A stretch of DNA of 64,000 nucleotides, from positions 34,962,544 to 35,026,543 of the forward strand of contig OY288246.1 in the NCBI GenBank assembly GCA_958450325.1, in the 5' to 3' direction. Origin of the DNA: Agrostemma githago. Its lineage: Eukaryota; Streptophyta; Magnoliopsida; Caryophyllales; Caryophyllaceae. This document shows, in pieces, positions 1 to 12,042 of this stretch. The translations under genes and the position numbers were made by a program. Positions within the stretch are counted from its first letter, which is position 1, and every line of letters starts with the position of its first letter. The notes beneath the pieces were generated by a model. That model was not told the DNA's origin. It searched no databases and worked only from the letters and a program-made list of their open reading frames with translations.

Positions 1-22
1 CTAAGCTTCGGTTGGTTGAATT

Positions 23-2168
23 TGTAGACACCCAGATTTGGACCTGGTGGCTGCAGAGGTGCCCAGCAAACACCCGATGACGATAGGACTGCAACACGAC
101 ACGAGTTCGCGGTGTTTTAGATAGTTTTTTTATAGAACGGACCAAATAATTACTCGGAAAAATTAAAACTAACATGATGGCAGCCTTAGTCGTGTCGTTA
201 CGGTCGTATAGACACTAATTAGAGTCAATTCTGACACTGGGACCCCGAGTCGGCCTTGAAACTCGAACCGAGTCAACCCCGCGTCAAGCGAGCCTCGGGA
301 TGAACACCCGAGGCCCACGAAACCCACGACGCTAGGTGAAGCCGTGGGGAAGCCTTCATCCCCAAGAAATGTATCACGCTCCTCCCTCTCGGTTTTGGAA
401 AGTATCAAAATCGTATCTTCAAAACTTCAACCGCCTCACCTCACGCGTCTTGGTTTTACCACGCCTGAGACCTGGTGCGCCCCAGCTCATGCGCCTGTAT
501 GGGCGACGAGGGCCTAAAACACCTATAAATACCCCCCCTTCACGCCCTCATTTCGACACAATTCAACTCTCTCTTCTCCCTCAAAAACTCTTGCTAAGGG
601 CTCGCACTTCGGCACCCGAGGCAAACGATCCACTCGATCGTAGTTCCGAATAAAAAAGCAACATCGATGCTACTCCTCACCTTCGAGCACTCCACTCGAT
701 ACCGAGGTGCCTGTGATCGACTAGCACAAAACTAGTACCCAGGTTCTGTCGGATTAGCCGCAGAACTAGTCCTTAGCAACGAAGTTCTGCCGGAGTAGCC
801 GCGGGAAGGTCAAACGGTAACGGGGTTCTGCCGGAGTCACTGGTCAGGCTAGAAGGATCTGCCTGTTGATCAAGTCGTCCCTAGGTTGTCATCTAAACAA
901 AACTTTCCATATTTGCACTTTCTATTATTATGCACTACGACAACACTAGACGTGCGCACTAGGCCCACGAACGTCTACTAAAATACGTAACGTCCCAACT
1001 TCAACAACAAATACTAAAACACACTAAATAGACCCGAGTAATTCTGAGATCCGTTCTCAAAACTATCTATGCATCGAGTCCCGTTTAGTGTATACTCCGA
1101 GGGTGCAACTCCTCACAATGTGATTTACTTACATTCGCATTTACAGTTTTTCGTATGATTTATTGCTTTTATGACCTTATAATCGCATGCTAAATCACCT
1201 AACACGGAATTCAAAACGTAAAATAACTAAAAGTGAACAAAGTGATGGTCGGGTTCCGTATTAGTCCCGGTGCTCGCCTTATTAGGTTCGACGCATCTCT
1301 ACTATTGCCGAACCGACGCATCTTAAGCAGAATACCAAGTAAGGTATACCACGAGAATGACTAATATCCGTATTATCGCGTTAAAACTGACTTGCTAATA
1401 CCTATAATATTAGTACTCTCTACTCTCCTACGTGCATCTTTTCATGGCCTGCTTGTCACGTGAAATCGCATGCAAAGAATGTAAACAACACTATTTTGAC
1501 CATAAAACTTATCTGTCCTTAAAACAACCGACATAGCAAAGACATAGGGTTTAAAACAACGGATGTTACAGTATTTCCACCACAACAAAAGAACTAGGAA
1601 ATCAGTCCACCGATTGATTAGTAGAGGCCGCTATAGTGCGGCGGGATTGGGTGTTGATATCTATCCGATGTTGGCTTCCCAATACGTACCCTCACCCCTT
1701 ACTCAGAATCGACGGTTTCCGGATGTCCGAAACCATTGGCGATGAGAGTCATTCCAGGCATGGAGTGCTTAAGGGTACAAGTCTTTATCTTTAGGTCTCG
1801 TGCCACTCAACTTTGAGCCGGCAAGGGATCAAAGTTGACTTAAACGGTTTCCGAGTCCCCATAATTGACTCGGTGGCGACTCCACAAATCGGCAACAAAT
1901 TCAGTTCACTAAAAAGGTCGCTTTACCAAATGAATCGGGTGTCCGCGTCTCGATCGATTCCCAAACAAATACACGGGTGTCCGCACCCGTCTAGTACAAG
2001 TCCGGATCGTCATCTAAATCGAGGTCCGAAACATCGCCCCGTATGCGAGATCGGACCGGCCCCCGGCAGGGAGGGGGTCGCGTGGGTTGCCGCTGCCACA
2101 TGTTGAAAACCGAGTCGATCCCGCGCGGGCACTGGTAGGGCGCCGGGCGGTGCGGACGGACGTCCACA
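23..2168 (+). repeat. 5' LTR of Tat-type retrotransposon A
   Basis: The LTR begins TGTAGACACCCAGATTTGG and ends GTCCACA (TG...CA termini), two bases before a primer-binding site. A second copy starts at 18003 in the same orientation, about 96-97% identical by eye. It supplies the promoter and polyadenylation signals of the element. The five bases before it (18-22, gaatt) do not match the five after the 3' LTR (26038-26042, tattt), so no target duplication can be shown. Short ORFs inside it are chance frames. Confidence 0.9.
524..531 (+). promoter_or_regulatory. TATA box of LTR A (5' copy)
   Basis: The sequence TATAAATA lies in the context acctataaataccc and is conserved at 18517-18524 in the other LTR. 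The 70 bases upstream are rich in GCGC/GGTGCGC words. Transcription should start about 30 bases downstream. This family has none of the ACTCG palindromes found in the other Tat LTRs of the window. Confidence 0.7.
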
Positions 2169-2171
2169 GTT

Positions 2172-2190
2172 TGGCGACTTCAATGGGGAT
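2172..2190 (+). other. Primer-binding site of element A
   Basis: TGGCGACTTCAATGGGGAT directly follows the LTR. It matches the site of element C (TGGCGACTCCGCTGGGGAC at 47103) at 15 of 19 positions. Tat/Ogre elements are usually primed by tRNA-Arg. The four mismatches suggest decay or a variant primer. Confidence 0.75.
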
Positions 2191-3801
2191 TTGGAAACAA
2201 GTTTTCAGCGGTGGTGTAACTTGAACGAGGTCGGTGAAGCTCATTTCTTAGTTCCTAGTTGTGGTCACTACAGGTTTTAGCCCTGAAAAGCCCACCCTAA
2301 CCGATATCAGGACCAATCGGCCTCTTCGCGGTAAGATTTCTAGGGACACGCGGAGAAACCCTCGATTGACGCTCCGGCCGCCTAACGCGTAACCCGCGAG
2401 ATTAATTAGCGGATAGTCCAAACGGACGGTATGAAACTCATCTCCCAAGATCATTGTCAATGCCTATGTAAAGACTATTCGTGGGCGGTAGCCTACCCTA
2501 ACCTACCCGAGTCTGCATCCTGCATGAGTGTACGCATTCATAGTTATGTGTAGCATGTTTGAACAATACAACTAAAATAAAACACTAAAATCTGGATTCA
2601 ACCACGCCAAAATATTCGACCGCACCCAATTCCGTTTTTGAAAATATCTCATCTTTTCAAAACGATTTCTGAAACGTCGATGCTCCGGTCAAGTCATAAT
2701 TTCTAAAAAACGAAAAGAAAACCTTGAGACGCCATTGTTATGGCAAATTTCACACTCGACGTTTTCAAAAAAAAATCTATTTCTTTTTTTAGAAAAAAAA
2801 AGCTGTCACACAGCTAAACTAAAACCCATCAAAACAACAAACACCGTTGACACTACCGAGACACCCAATTAATGGGATCAAGGTACACCAAACGATTACA
2901 TTTCATTTTCAAAAAAAAAAACGCTTTTCTCACACGCCGTTAACACAACCAAAGTTTCAATTAATGAAGTCAAGGAATCTAAAACGGGTACATCGTCGGA
3001 ACACTTTTTACCACACATCACCATCTGTTGCCGAACAAACGTGGGTCACTCGTTTTTTTTATAAAAAAAACACACAACAACTTTTTTTTTCAAAAAAAAA
3101 CTATTCACTACCTGAACCCTTGACAAGGATTCGGTCACACCTTTAATGCACCACACATATCGGGCTAGCTAATTAATAGTTGTCCCGGTAAAAGCATAGC
3201 GGTATTATTTTCAAAAAAAGAACGGTCCCCCTGAAGAGCCGGGTTCCCTTTCGAAAAGAGGAAAAAAACGTTTACACTATTGTTGTCGCCGGATTCCCGA
3301 CACACACATATAGCAACACCTTTATACATCACAAATGATGTCATACACCATCGTCACCCCAACTTTGCAAAATCGCCTTTAAAAAAAAGAGACTTTCCTC
3401 ACGGGTATCGGTTGTTTTTCAAGAAACAATTCTTGGATCCTGAGCCGAGATCGCGATCAATCTCTTACGTCGTACAACCGTATGTTTAATTGTCTATGTT
3501 AGCTTCTAAGATCATCTCTGCTCGAGATTTTACATTTTTTGGCCGTCTCATCTCGAGAAGTCCTCTTTAAACCCCATCTTCGAGGTTTGCATCAAGTCAT
3601 ATCGTCTCAGAGATCTAGAATTCACTAGGCGTTTCGCCGAATACACCAAGAGTCTAGAACACCTGGGTCCCTAAATCATTGACCTCGCACACAAGGGTCA
3701 AGGGTCTCAGTTCCGCATTGCTCAACTATGAGCATTCTTCGAGTCCCTAAAACGTCCGGACGACTAAGTCTCACCTTTAGCCCTACTTTGCAGATTTAGA
3801 A
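2191..3801 (+). other. Untranslated leader of element A
   Basis: This is the 1.6 kb between the primer site and the gag start. It has no convincing coding frame. The stretch 2750-3420 is a run of degenerate units, each with a poly-A/T block of 8-11 bases, so it may be an old imperfect tandem repeat. Long leaders are normal in Tat elements. Confidence 0.5.
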
Positions 3802-4409
3802 ATGTCTTCCAATGACAGTACCGAACCACACTCAACGCAATGCTAAGACTCGTTAAGGAACTTCAAAGTAACCTAGCCCTAATAATTGACGCCCATAACA
3901 ACATCCTACTCCAGCTTGGCAGGCTGGAGGATACGGTCAACGGGACGCGAGATGGTCCCCGGGAGGTGGTGGAAGAAATACCTTTCATCCCTAGGGAAAA
4001 GATGAGACTAGGACCAGCTAGGTTCGTCCCAGCACTCGAAGGACGTCCCTTTAGAAGCCTTACCGACCTAGGCATGACCTATGCCGAAGCCCTCAGAATT
4101 GCCAACGAAGACTGGCAGCTATCCCAACTCATCCCCACCCCAGATCCACCTCGTGGAGCCCGAGGGGCGGACTGGGATCCTAGCGCCTAATGCCTCTACC
4201 ATCAGGGTAGGGGACATGATACCGAGGACTGTGACCGCCTCAAACACGACATCCAGGACCTGGTGGATGCCGGAACCTTCCCTCTGGCAAAGAAGCAGGC
4301 ATCGCGGTCTGTCAACGATGGGACTAGTGACAAAGCAACCGCGTCAGTGACAGTGAAGACCAACGGCACCATCAAAGTGTTGTTTCCCGGGGGGAGCATT
4401 GATGCCTAG
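3802..4409 (+). pseudogene. gag remnant of element A (central domain deleted)
   Basis: A start at 3802 gives a short peptide beginning MSSNDSTEP. A frameshift leads into an open frame from 3841 with a coiled-coil-like N-terminus (MLRLVKELQSNL) and a later segment around SLTDLGMTYAEAL. That segment matches the region of the element C Gag just before its zinc finger. A further frame shift gives a C-X2-H-X4-H-X4-C finger (CLYHQGRGHDTEDC) near 4192-4233, then a stop at 4407-4409. The large central retrotransposon-Gag domain present in element C is missing. At about 200 codons against roughly 500 for the Gag part of C, this is an internally deleted relic. Confidence 0.75.
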
Positions 4410-4993
4410 GGACACGACCGGTCTTAGTTAGGGTCTAGTTCATCGTAGGGCCTAGACTAAAAATAATAAATAAGTATCATGTTCTCTTTATCGAGTCTAG
4501 GGAGGTGCAGAGGGACATGTCCTCCACCTCCCCCAAGCAAATTACGGGCATCTAGCCCGCCTACTATCTATTAATAAAACAGTTATCCTTTTTACAAGCA
4601 TGCCTCGACAATTGCTTAATTTTCTTTCAACAACTTACTTTAAACGCTTAAAAACTCAACTTTGTGCCAATTATTGATAACAACTGACTAAAATGCAAGG
4701 GCTACCGCAAGCAGCCCACTCGACTTCACCCTAAGAAGGAAATCGAGAATAACAACCTTAGACTCAAACCGCCACCAACCAAATAACAATAAATTCGGAA
4801 GCAAACAAAATGCCACATGACCAAAACTTACCGACAACACAAAGCCTGTCTAATAAGTTTAAAAAACAGCCAATCCCTAGGAGTCAAAAGCCTTAGAGTC
4901 CACGAGGGCTCATCCTTAGTAAGTCAACCACACCACGATTATTCGATGGTTTAGAGCAGAAGCCAAACCCCATGCCACGCTAAAGTAGAAGCA
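4410..4993 (+). other. Spacer where protease and reverse transcriptase should lie
   Basis: In a complete Tat element about 2.5 kb of protease and reverse transcriptase would sit here. Only 0.6 kb of AT-rich, non-coding sequence is present, and no D[ST]G or YVDD-like motif was found. The element therefore cannot supply its own reverse transcriptase. Confidence 0.6.
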
Positions 4994-5592
4994 ATGTCTA
5001 AGGAATTCACCGAAATCAACCTCATACACATACCCCGCGAAAAGAACCAACTCGCTGACGCGTTATCCAAATTAGCCTCACCAATAAACATGCCCGATCG
5101 CCTCTTCTCCATGCCCATATGTGTACAAAGAAGCGAACAATCAGCCCGTACCCGCAACCTCGAAACCGACAACGCCACCAAAGAACCTTGGTACAAGGCA
5201 ACCCTAGACCTTAGAATCCGCGGGTCATATCCACCTGACACTAATGCCAAAAAAAAAGGGCTCTACGAATACAAGCCACCCATTACGTCCCGAATCAAGG
5301 CCTACTGTACAAACGAACCCCATAAGAAGTCCTCCTTAGACACATAAACAAAACCCCAATCTGAGAGAGTCACGGAGGAGGTACACGACAAAGAGTGCGG
5401 ACCCCACATGAGTGCACACCTACTAGCCCGAAAATAATGAGACTGGGTTATTACTAGATTACCTTAGAGACAGACTGTTGACATCACGTTCGGCACTACC
5501 ATAATTGCCGAATATTTGCCAGCAAAACCATCACCACCATCCTTAAGAAAATGATAGACAACTACCGAGATTGGCCGAACAAAATCCCTTTC
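4994..5592 (+). pseudogene. pol remnant of A: end of RNase H, integrase N-part
   Basis: The frame from 4994 contains IPREKNQLADALSKLAS, the end of the second (archaeal-type) RNase H domain, and then a spacer with CVQR...PWYKATLD as in the other Tat copies here. A frameshift follows. From about 5372 comes a degenerate H2C2-like stretch (HDKECGPHMSAHLLARK), and near 5520-5590 the integrase segment ILKKMIDNYRDWPNKIPF. The catalytic DDE core is largely deleted. The reading frame is cut at 5592 by the CACTA insertion and resumes at 9201. Confidence 0.8.
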
Positions 5593-6435
5593 CACTACTA
5601 CAAAACCCTTGGTTTCTTGACGCTTTAACCTTGACGCTTTTAGAAGTGTCCACCCGTTTCCTTATCTAATTTTTCTTATCGACCCTTTAATGTGTCAAGA
5701 GTTATATTTTAAACCCTCCCAAATAATGAAATGAGCAGTAAATGAAAGTAAGTATCCCGCTTTTACAAAAAAAACAAAGATCTATCCTCTAATTTGGAAT
5801 CTCAAAATTTCTCGAGTAGGGCCCTATTCTTTTCAACTTACTTTCAGCTCAGTTCAATTCAGTTTAGTTTAGTTCGGTCCAGGAAACCCCTTTTGTCTCA
5901 GTACTTCAACTCAGTTAAGTTCAATATACTTCAGTCTAAAAGAACAAGGCATGAACCGAATTTTTGTGTCGATGTCCTACTACCTAACACGTCACCCCAT
6001 CTTATAACCCTAGAACCCTACTTTATCCGTTGTTCTATGTGAATCGTCAGTCCTTAAACCATCCTATTAAAATATTTTGAAAACGCGGTTATCCATTGAA
6101 CCATCCTATTAAAATATAGAACCCGTCCTAATTAATCCTAAGTTACTACGGAGTGGCGGGAGTACTACACACTTACACACACATCATCTCACTCAAAACA
6201 CCTGTACTGTCAAACCCTATGCATACCTCCGCAAAACTCCGCAAAACTCCGCATAACCTCCGCAACTCATCATCATTCAATCACCGCATAACGTCCGCAA
6301 CTACGCCGGAATTCTTCACACTTCACGGTTCATACTCCGCCGTCGTCACTCCCTACACATATCGCCTTCACGCATTGGTAACTTCATTGCTTCTTCAATT
6401 TTGCTTCGTGTTAGCAGAGGCCTCAACTTCACTCC

Positions 6436-6548
<113 letters not shown>

Positions 6549-6694
6549 AACAAATTATTAATCTATATATATTTTTCATACACATCCGATTTCGTAGAAT
6601 CAAGTAAAATTGGTTGAAGTTGGTTTGGCTAGGTTAATTGATTAACCTCAAATTGGCGAATTAGGGTTTTCTGAGTTCCAAACAGAGTGCAACA

Positions 6695-8461
6695 ATGGCG
6701 TCCGAGGAAGAAGTATGATTTTCGCTTGATCAATTGCACCGCGACGCTACCGATATTCTTTGACATTCTTAAAGCCGCACAAGCTTCTCTTGACCTCTGG
6801 TCATCATTGATGTTCGTGCATATATGTTTTACAGGTTTTGATCAATCATTAGTTTTCATGCATTTATATGCTTGTGATTTAGGATTTGCCGAGTTGATTA
6901 TTGCGATAAATCTTTCTCAATTCAATTTGTTTTGATTTATTGCTTCTTAGATTTCTGATGTTTGACTGTTATTGTTATCTGCTGCTATTCGTGTCGATTT
7001 GTTTGTAATTGATCATGTTTATTTCTTCTTACTGATCATGTGAAATTTTTATCTAGTGGCGAATTGTATGAATATAACATATATTGAGATGTACTTTTAT
7101 CATACATTTTCATCTTTCTTCCTTGTTTTCTGTTACTTATTCCTGCAAGAGTTGCATTTCTTGTAATTTTTCTGGATATATATGATGGAAATGATTAGAA
7201 ATTCTGAAATTTGATAAGATCGATAGGCTGTATGGCTGGATCACCACTGCGTTGTATACTAGTATTTTCCTATGTAGAGGTAGGTATGCAGAGTGTTTGT
7301 GTGCCTTATTTAGAACTGTCTTATGTAGAGTTAAAATATTTGTGTTTTAGAAGTTCTAGTTGAAGAATAAAGTACTCTGTATTACCGAAGTATTATCCGT
7401 GTTCACATGGCCTGCAAATTCAAATTATCATACATTTCTGAATTGAGTTTGTGATTTAAGCAACTTTCAAGATGTGATTGTTCATGTTTCATTATAAATG
7501 ATTGTTTATAATAATCTACTACGTGTGTTAAAGGTTACTACTTTATAAAAATCTTCTCTTGGATGACTCTATAATATACTACTCCCTCGATCTCATTTGC
7601 CGAGAAGATACTTTAAGCTGGATATATACGAGAAATGTTTTAATTAACAAGAGTTTGAGTCAAGATTTTTGTGAATCATTCTGACCTAGTTGACGAGTAG
7701 TGGCTCATTTCCGATCCCTTTGATTTCATCTTGGCATACCGTAAATGCTTGAATTAATTAATAATGTCGTAGTTAGTTGTGATCCATTTTATTTGTTTTA
7801 CCCAAGTTAAGTACAATCTGATTTCGTTTATGTAGGATAATCTGACTGCAAATGACTAGTCAAAAAATAGCTGTCGTCATCAATTGAATGTATAATGCAA
7901 TCTGAATGGTTGCAAATTGCTGATGATCTCTTGCCAGTTAAGTTTCTCAGTTTCTAGTTTTAACTGATTGGTGTTTATAAAAGTGAATGACAGTGCCTTA
8001 GCATATTTTTATCAATTAATGTTCACTGTCATTATGTGGTTTGATTATCTGTCCACCTTTCCCTCTCTCCTTAATTTTTTACTGAGCTTGATCCCCTAAA
8101 TTGTGACGTTAAGACATTCTTACAAAGGATGTGGATAAGTTAATAGAGGAAAATAAGGGAATGAAGAATAAAAAGAAGAGCTACAATCGAAGTATGTTGA
8201 GATTAATTTGTTCCTGAAAATAAATTTGAATGTAATGAGTAGTGGGGGGCATCAGACGAGAGTGCAAATCTAGCAAAGACAATCTTTCACATCATGGCCG
8301 ATCCGCAAGTATTTTATTTCTCTAAATATTCCTTTCTTATATTATTCCCTTCTTATTTATGGTTCATTATATGATCTATTCAGTTTTTCTTATCATACTT
8401 TTTTTCCTCATTGCAGGACATTCTAGAACACAAAAAGGGAGATGACGGAATTGATGGATGA
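6695..8461 (+). pseudogene. Captured host-gene-like transcription unit inside the CACTA
   Basis: A plant-like start (gtgcaacaatggcg) gives MASEEE, followed by a possible splice donor GTATGA. The next 1.5 kb is T-rich and intron-like. Near 8250-8309 a frame reads SANLAKTIFHIMADPQ, followed by a donor (caa|gtattt) and an acceptor ttgcag at 8411-8416. The last piece reads DILEHKKGDDGIDG and ends in TGA at 8459-8461. Splicing these pieces gives one open frame of roughly 40 codons, which looks like an internally deleted copy of a small nuclear gene. CACTA elements are known to capture host genes. I do not recognise the parent gene, and the exon calls rest on splice-site appearance only. Confidence 0.4.
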
Positions 8462-8839
8462 CAAAATCGTTTCACATTTTTGAACTTGGACATTAAATAG
8501 ATTTTTTTGGGAGGAAGACACACATACCTTTTTAAATAATAATTGTTTAGGATTTTTTTAATCCTACTTTGGATTGCGAAATACTCCGTATATGATCGGA
8601 GATTATTCTAGGCGCTGGTCTTACGAAGCTTTATTTTAATTGAGTGTTTGTTTTATGAACCTTTATTAATTAGTATGCGGCTCTTTTTACTAACAATAAG
8701 GCCAACTCGATGTATGTGTATTACTGATATAAATCCATTAAATGTAGAGTCGTGCTTATTAGACTTCATAAATTTGCAATTGCAAGGAGGCAGGGGTTAG
8801 ATCGAAATATATTATTAATATATTCTTTATGATCAGATT

Positions 8840-9180
8840 CTCGACGCTTTTATGATGTTAAAGTGTTGATAACAAAATTTTGTATTATTATTTCTCGACA
8901 CTTTTAATTGTAGAAATTCCCGCGTTTAGAAAAAAAAAATTGGTCGGGAAAAAATATTGTGACATAGAAAAGCGTCGAGGTTGCATATTAGTGTTTACAT
9001 GTGGTGACGTAGAAAAGTGTCATGAATAAAATATTCAACGTTTTAATGCGTCGAGATTGACGACACAAAAATGCGTTGAGAATTCCTGACGCCCAAAATC
9101 TCCACATTTTCTGAAAGTGTCGAGAATTTAATATATGACACTTTAAAGCGTCGAGAACCTACCTTTAAAGCGTCAAGAAA
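8840..9180. repeat. Subterminal repeats of the CACTA element
   Basis: At least eight degenerate copies of a (A)AAGCGTCGAGA / GACGCTTTT motif occur in both orientations, with partner copies near 5616-5650 at the other end. Such clusters are the usual binding sites for the element's TnpA-like protein. Confidence 0.7.
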
Positions 9181-9200
9181 TGAAGGAATTTGTCGTAGTG

Positions 9201-9678
9201 TTCGCCTTATGGGAATACCGAACATCCTATAGGACGCCCACCGGAACCACGCCATATTACCTAACCTACGGTTCCGAAACCACTCAACCAGTAGACCAAG
9301 AAATACCATCACCAAGAATATTAGCCGAAACTGGCATCCCTATATAAGAATGGGACCAAAAACGGTACGACAAGCTAGTACTCCTAGATTAACATAGGAT
9401 ACATGCCCTATCCAACGCATAAGCCTACCAACAACGTATCCAACGAGCCTTTAACAAACGAGTGAAATCCCGAAACAGACACAAGGGAAAGTTAGTGATC
9501 CGACCCATTAGAGCACCCGTTCCCATCGACCCTGGAGGGAAAATTCAAACCAAACCGGGTAGGCTCCTATCTCGTTAAGAAGATACTCTCAGGGGGCCCC
9601 ATAATCCTTACTGACCTAGACGGACAAGAATTCTCAACCCCGACCAACACAGGTCAGCCGAAGCGATACTACCCGTAA
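9201..9678 (+). pseudogene. Integrase C-terminal part of element A
   Basis: It continues the frame broken by the CACTA element: ALWEYRTSYRTPTGTTPYY, then QQRIQRAFNKRVK. A frameshift leads to the C-terminal chromatin-proximal segment with GSYLVKKILSGGPIILTDL and the stop at 9676-9678. It aligns residue for residue with the better copy at 43216-42593. It carries internal stops and shifts, so it is dead. Confidence 0.85.
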
Positions 9679-9825
9679 ACACCCTGGAAATCACGTGCCG
9701 ACCTCCGACTTAGGGGGAACAAGAAAACAACAAAAATTACAACACGGAAAAAAGAAAGTCAAGTTCGCATCGATAGTTGGCATAAACGAGTCTAAAGCAA
9801 AATCACTCACGCTCTTCAAAAGAAC

Positions 9826-9888
9826 TACGAACGTGGTTTGATTCCGCTCAAAAGCGGATACGTAGGCAACCCTCTCCCGGGTACAACC
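9826..9888 (+). other. Conserved non-coding segment after pol (element A)
   Basis: About 150 bases beyond the pol stop is TGGTTTGATTCCGC followed by GGATACGTAGGCAACCC and a GGGTACAACC end. The same segment lies beyond the pol stop of element D (42360-42424, minus strand), although the surrounding DNA has diverged. It is not coding in any frame. It sits between convergent pol and antisense-gene transcripts and may be a processing or polyadenylation signal. Confidence 0.55.
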
Positions 9889-9975
9889 AAACAACAAAAC
9901 AAAGCAGTCGATTAATCGATTCTTGAATAAACCGGAATTACTTTCACAACCCGGTCAATGAGTGAGTTAAAATGA

Positions 9976-10280
9976 CGAAGCACAAACGACGAGCCGAGGA
10001 CGGGGTGAAAACCCGAAAGGGCGCCCCAGGCAAAATGAAGAAACGAGTTGCGAGCCGTCGTAAAAAAAAATAAAAAAAAATATTGACGAGCCGAGGACGG
10101 GGTGAAAACACGAAAGGGCGCCGCGGGCAAAAGGAAGAATCGAGTTGCGAGTCGTCAAAAAAAAAACAACAAAAGACAAAAAAACAAAAAAAAACAAAAA
10201 AAGGGTGAGCTGAGGACGGGGTGAAAACCCGAAAGTGCGCCCCGGGTAAAATGAAGAATCGAGTTGCGAGCCACCACAAA
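9976..10280. repeat. Three-copy minisatellite, about 105-120 bp unit
   Basis: Three units share a core reading gagccgaggacggggtgaaa and continue to a gagttgcgagcc-type end. They are separated by A-rich spacers of variable length. They lie in the downstream flank of the antisense gene. Open frames in the T-rich minus strand here are chance. Confidence 0.85.
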
Positions 10281-10482
10281 AAAAAAATTAAAAAAGAAAA
10301 ATAAACGTGCTTCTCATTAAAAAAACAAAACTGGTTAAATTGAGCCTTTGTCAAGGCATCTACATCAAGCATCCAAAATCCGGACATCCCGGAAAATTAA
10401 CAACGTGTCTAAACTCCACAAAAAAAAATAGTACTAATACGCCACATAAGATTAATAAAACATAGTACCAAACAGCTGGGCT

Positions 10483-11969
10483 CTACCGGTCCAACCCTTC
10501 TTTATCCTCACCATTCGGGCATGATCGCTTGCGTTCCTCCTCTTCAATTTTCCAAAAGCACGCTTCTAACGCCCTATCCAAACGTGAGTCCAGCAAATCC
10601 CACTTCCTCTGCTCTTTCGCAACCTTAATATGGGTCTTGTCGGTCTTTGCCCGTTCGGATGAACTGACTAAACTAGGATCGGTCCCACTGTCTCTGGTTA
10701 GGCACCAAGTCTCTCGAGTCTCCTCTTCGCCTCCTAGCGGAGCTGTCTTTCTAACTTTTGAAACGGTCTGTCCTGATGAGCGTTCACAAACCCTCTGCCG
10801 GACAGAAGTATTGTCGGACGGTCGATCAAAGGGATGCATAAACTTCTGTTCCCAAGACACCCTAAACCCCCTGAGCAAATCCTCAGTCCATGGATCAGAA
10901 CTAGAAACGACCTTAGCATCATCTGGAATAGGAGGTCGGACACCCATCTGATTTGACAACATGCTCGGGTAAATATAAACCTGATCCCTCATGGATAGTA
11001 GTAACAAAGCCCAGGTCGAAGACGAAATTGGAAACCCGACACACACATTGATATTCCACCACGGGATGGACCACCTGATGACAACCTCTCCCCTAACTAG
11101 GTAGGAAAACCAATCCTCCTCTCCAGGACTTTTATTCCACATCATCAGCACCATCTTCCGGCCCGTGAAACCCCGATAGTTGTAATCTTTTAAACACCGG
11201 GGAGGGTCGATTAAGCCGAGCCGCTCTTGCAACCAAACCTGCACAAAATACGACGAAGCATTACACCCCCAAACTCAAAACAACCACAAAACAAATAAAA
11301 CCGAGCTACAAAATAACACAACAAAAAAAAACACACCAGTAGAATAACCCTAGAACCCCGAGGAAGTAACCCTTGTGCCGGAACACTAGCGTCAAGACCC
11401 ATTACAAGTTCACCTAAAATGAGCAAAGAGGGTGATCGTCCATCCTCCATAGCTGCTACCACGTCCAACACTTGAGGATTGCCCCAACCTTCACGTGACC
11501 GCGTGTCCTCAAAAAGATAATAGCTAGCAATAGCAATATTAAAAGCGCGCCTACATGCTAAGGCCGAAACATAACGGAAACCAACCTGCGAGAACGTCCT
11601 CGAGAGCAACTCTAAATCAAGACCGCCCACACCAAAATAGCCTTTAGCCTCCTCCCATGAAGAAAAGTCCAAAAAGTGGTAAAGTCGCTCCACGTAAGCA
11701 CCATCCCCATAGGACACACAAGGCCGAATCGAGCTCCACCCGCCTATAGCGTCTAATTCTTCGGGCAAAGGGCAAACTTTACCCCCGGGGAAAGCAAAAA
11801 CATGATGTTTCGGGTCCCAAAACCTAGAACATGCCCGTAGAAAATCGTCTTGTACCTTGACCTGACTCAACGCAGCAACCATCGACAAACCATCATTTGA
11901 ACTAACTACGAAATGACATTTCTTAAACAAACCCGCCCACTCGGTCAGGACATTCCCAAAACCCGACAT
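10483..11969 (-). CDS. Antisense gene 1 of element A: intact two-exon ORF, unknown function
   Basis: Exon 1 is 11969-11337, the intron 11336-11239 (GTGTGT...GTGCAG) and exon 2 11238-10483. Both exons are whole-codon and join in phase 0 to 462 codons with no stop. The start at 11969 lies 66 bases below a TATA box. Exon 1 has HHVFAFPGGKVCPLPEEL and GDGAYVERLYHFLDF. Exon 2 opens VWLQERLGLIDPP and holds VIRWSIPWWNINVCVG. The C-terminal 120 residues are basic, acidic and probably disordered (EEEERKRSC). The same protein is encoded antisense in element D (36732-41881), with an intron at the identical place. Extra antisense ORFs are known in Tat elements. The layout recalls the plant mobile domain (an F.G..LPEE motif early, a W..ERL segment after the intron), but that link is my inference. 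Confidence 0.75.
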
Positions 11970-12034
11970 GATCCCAATATGGTTCTATGCCTTACGGATA
12001 TCCTACTATGGCTAGAACACGCACCCATAACCCG

Positions 12035-12042
12035 TATATATA
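12035..12042 (-). promoter_or_regulatory. TATA box of antisense gene 1 (element A)
   Basis: On the minus strand GGCTATATATACGGG lies 66 bases upstream of the ATG at 11969. Element D has TATAAATA in the equivalent place (36602-36609). The element thus carries a promoter pointing against its own LTR promoter. Confidence 0.6.

Noticed and set aside
7575..7640. Stowaway-like end (tactccctcgatctcatttg) inside the CACTA
   Set aside because: Only one end resembles a MITE terminus. I found no matching inverted end or TA duplication.
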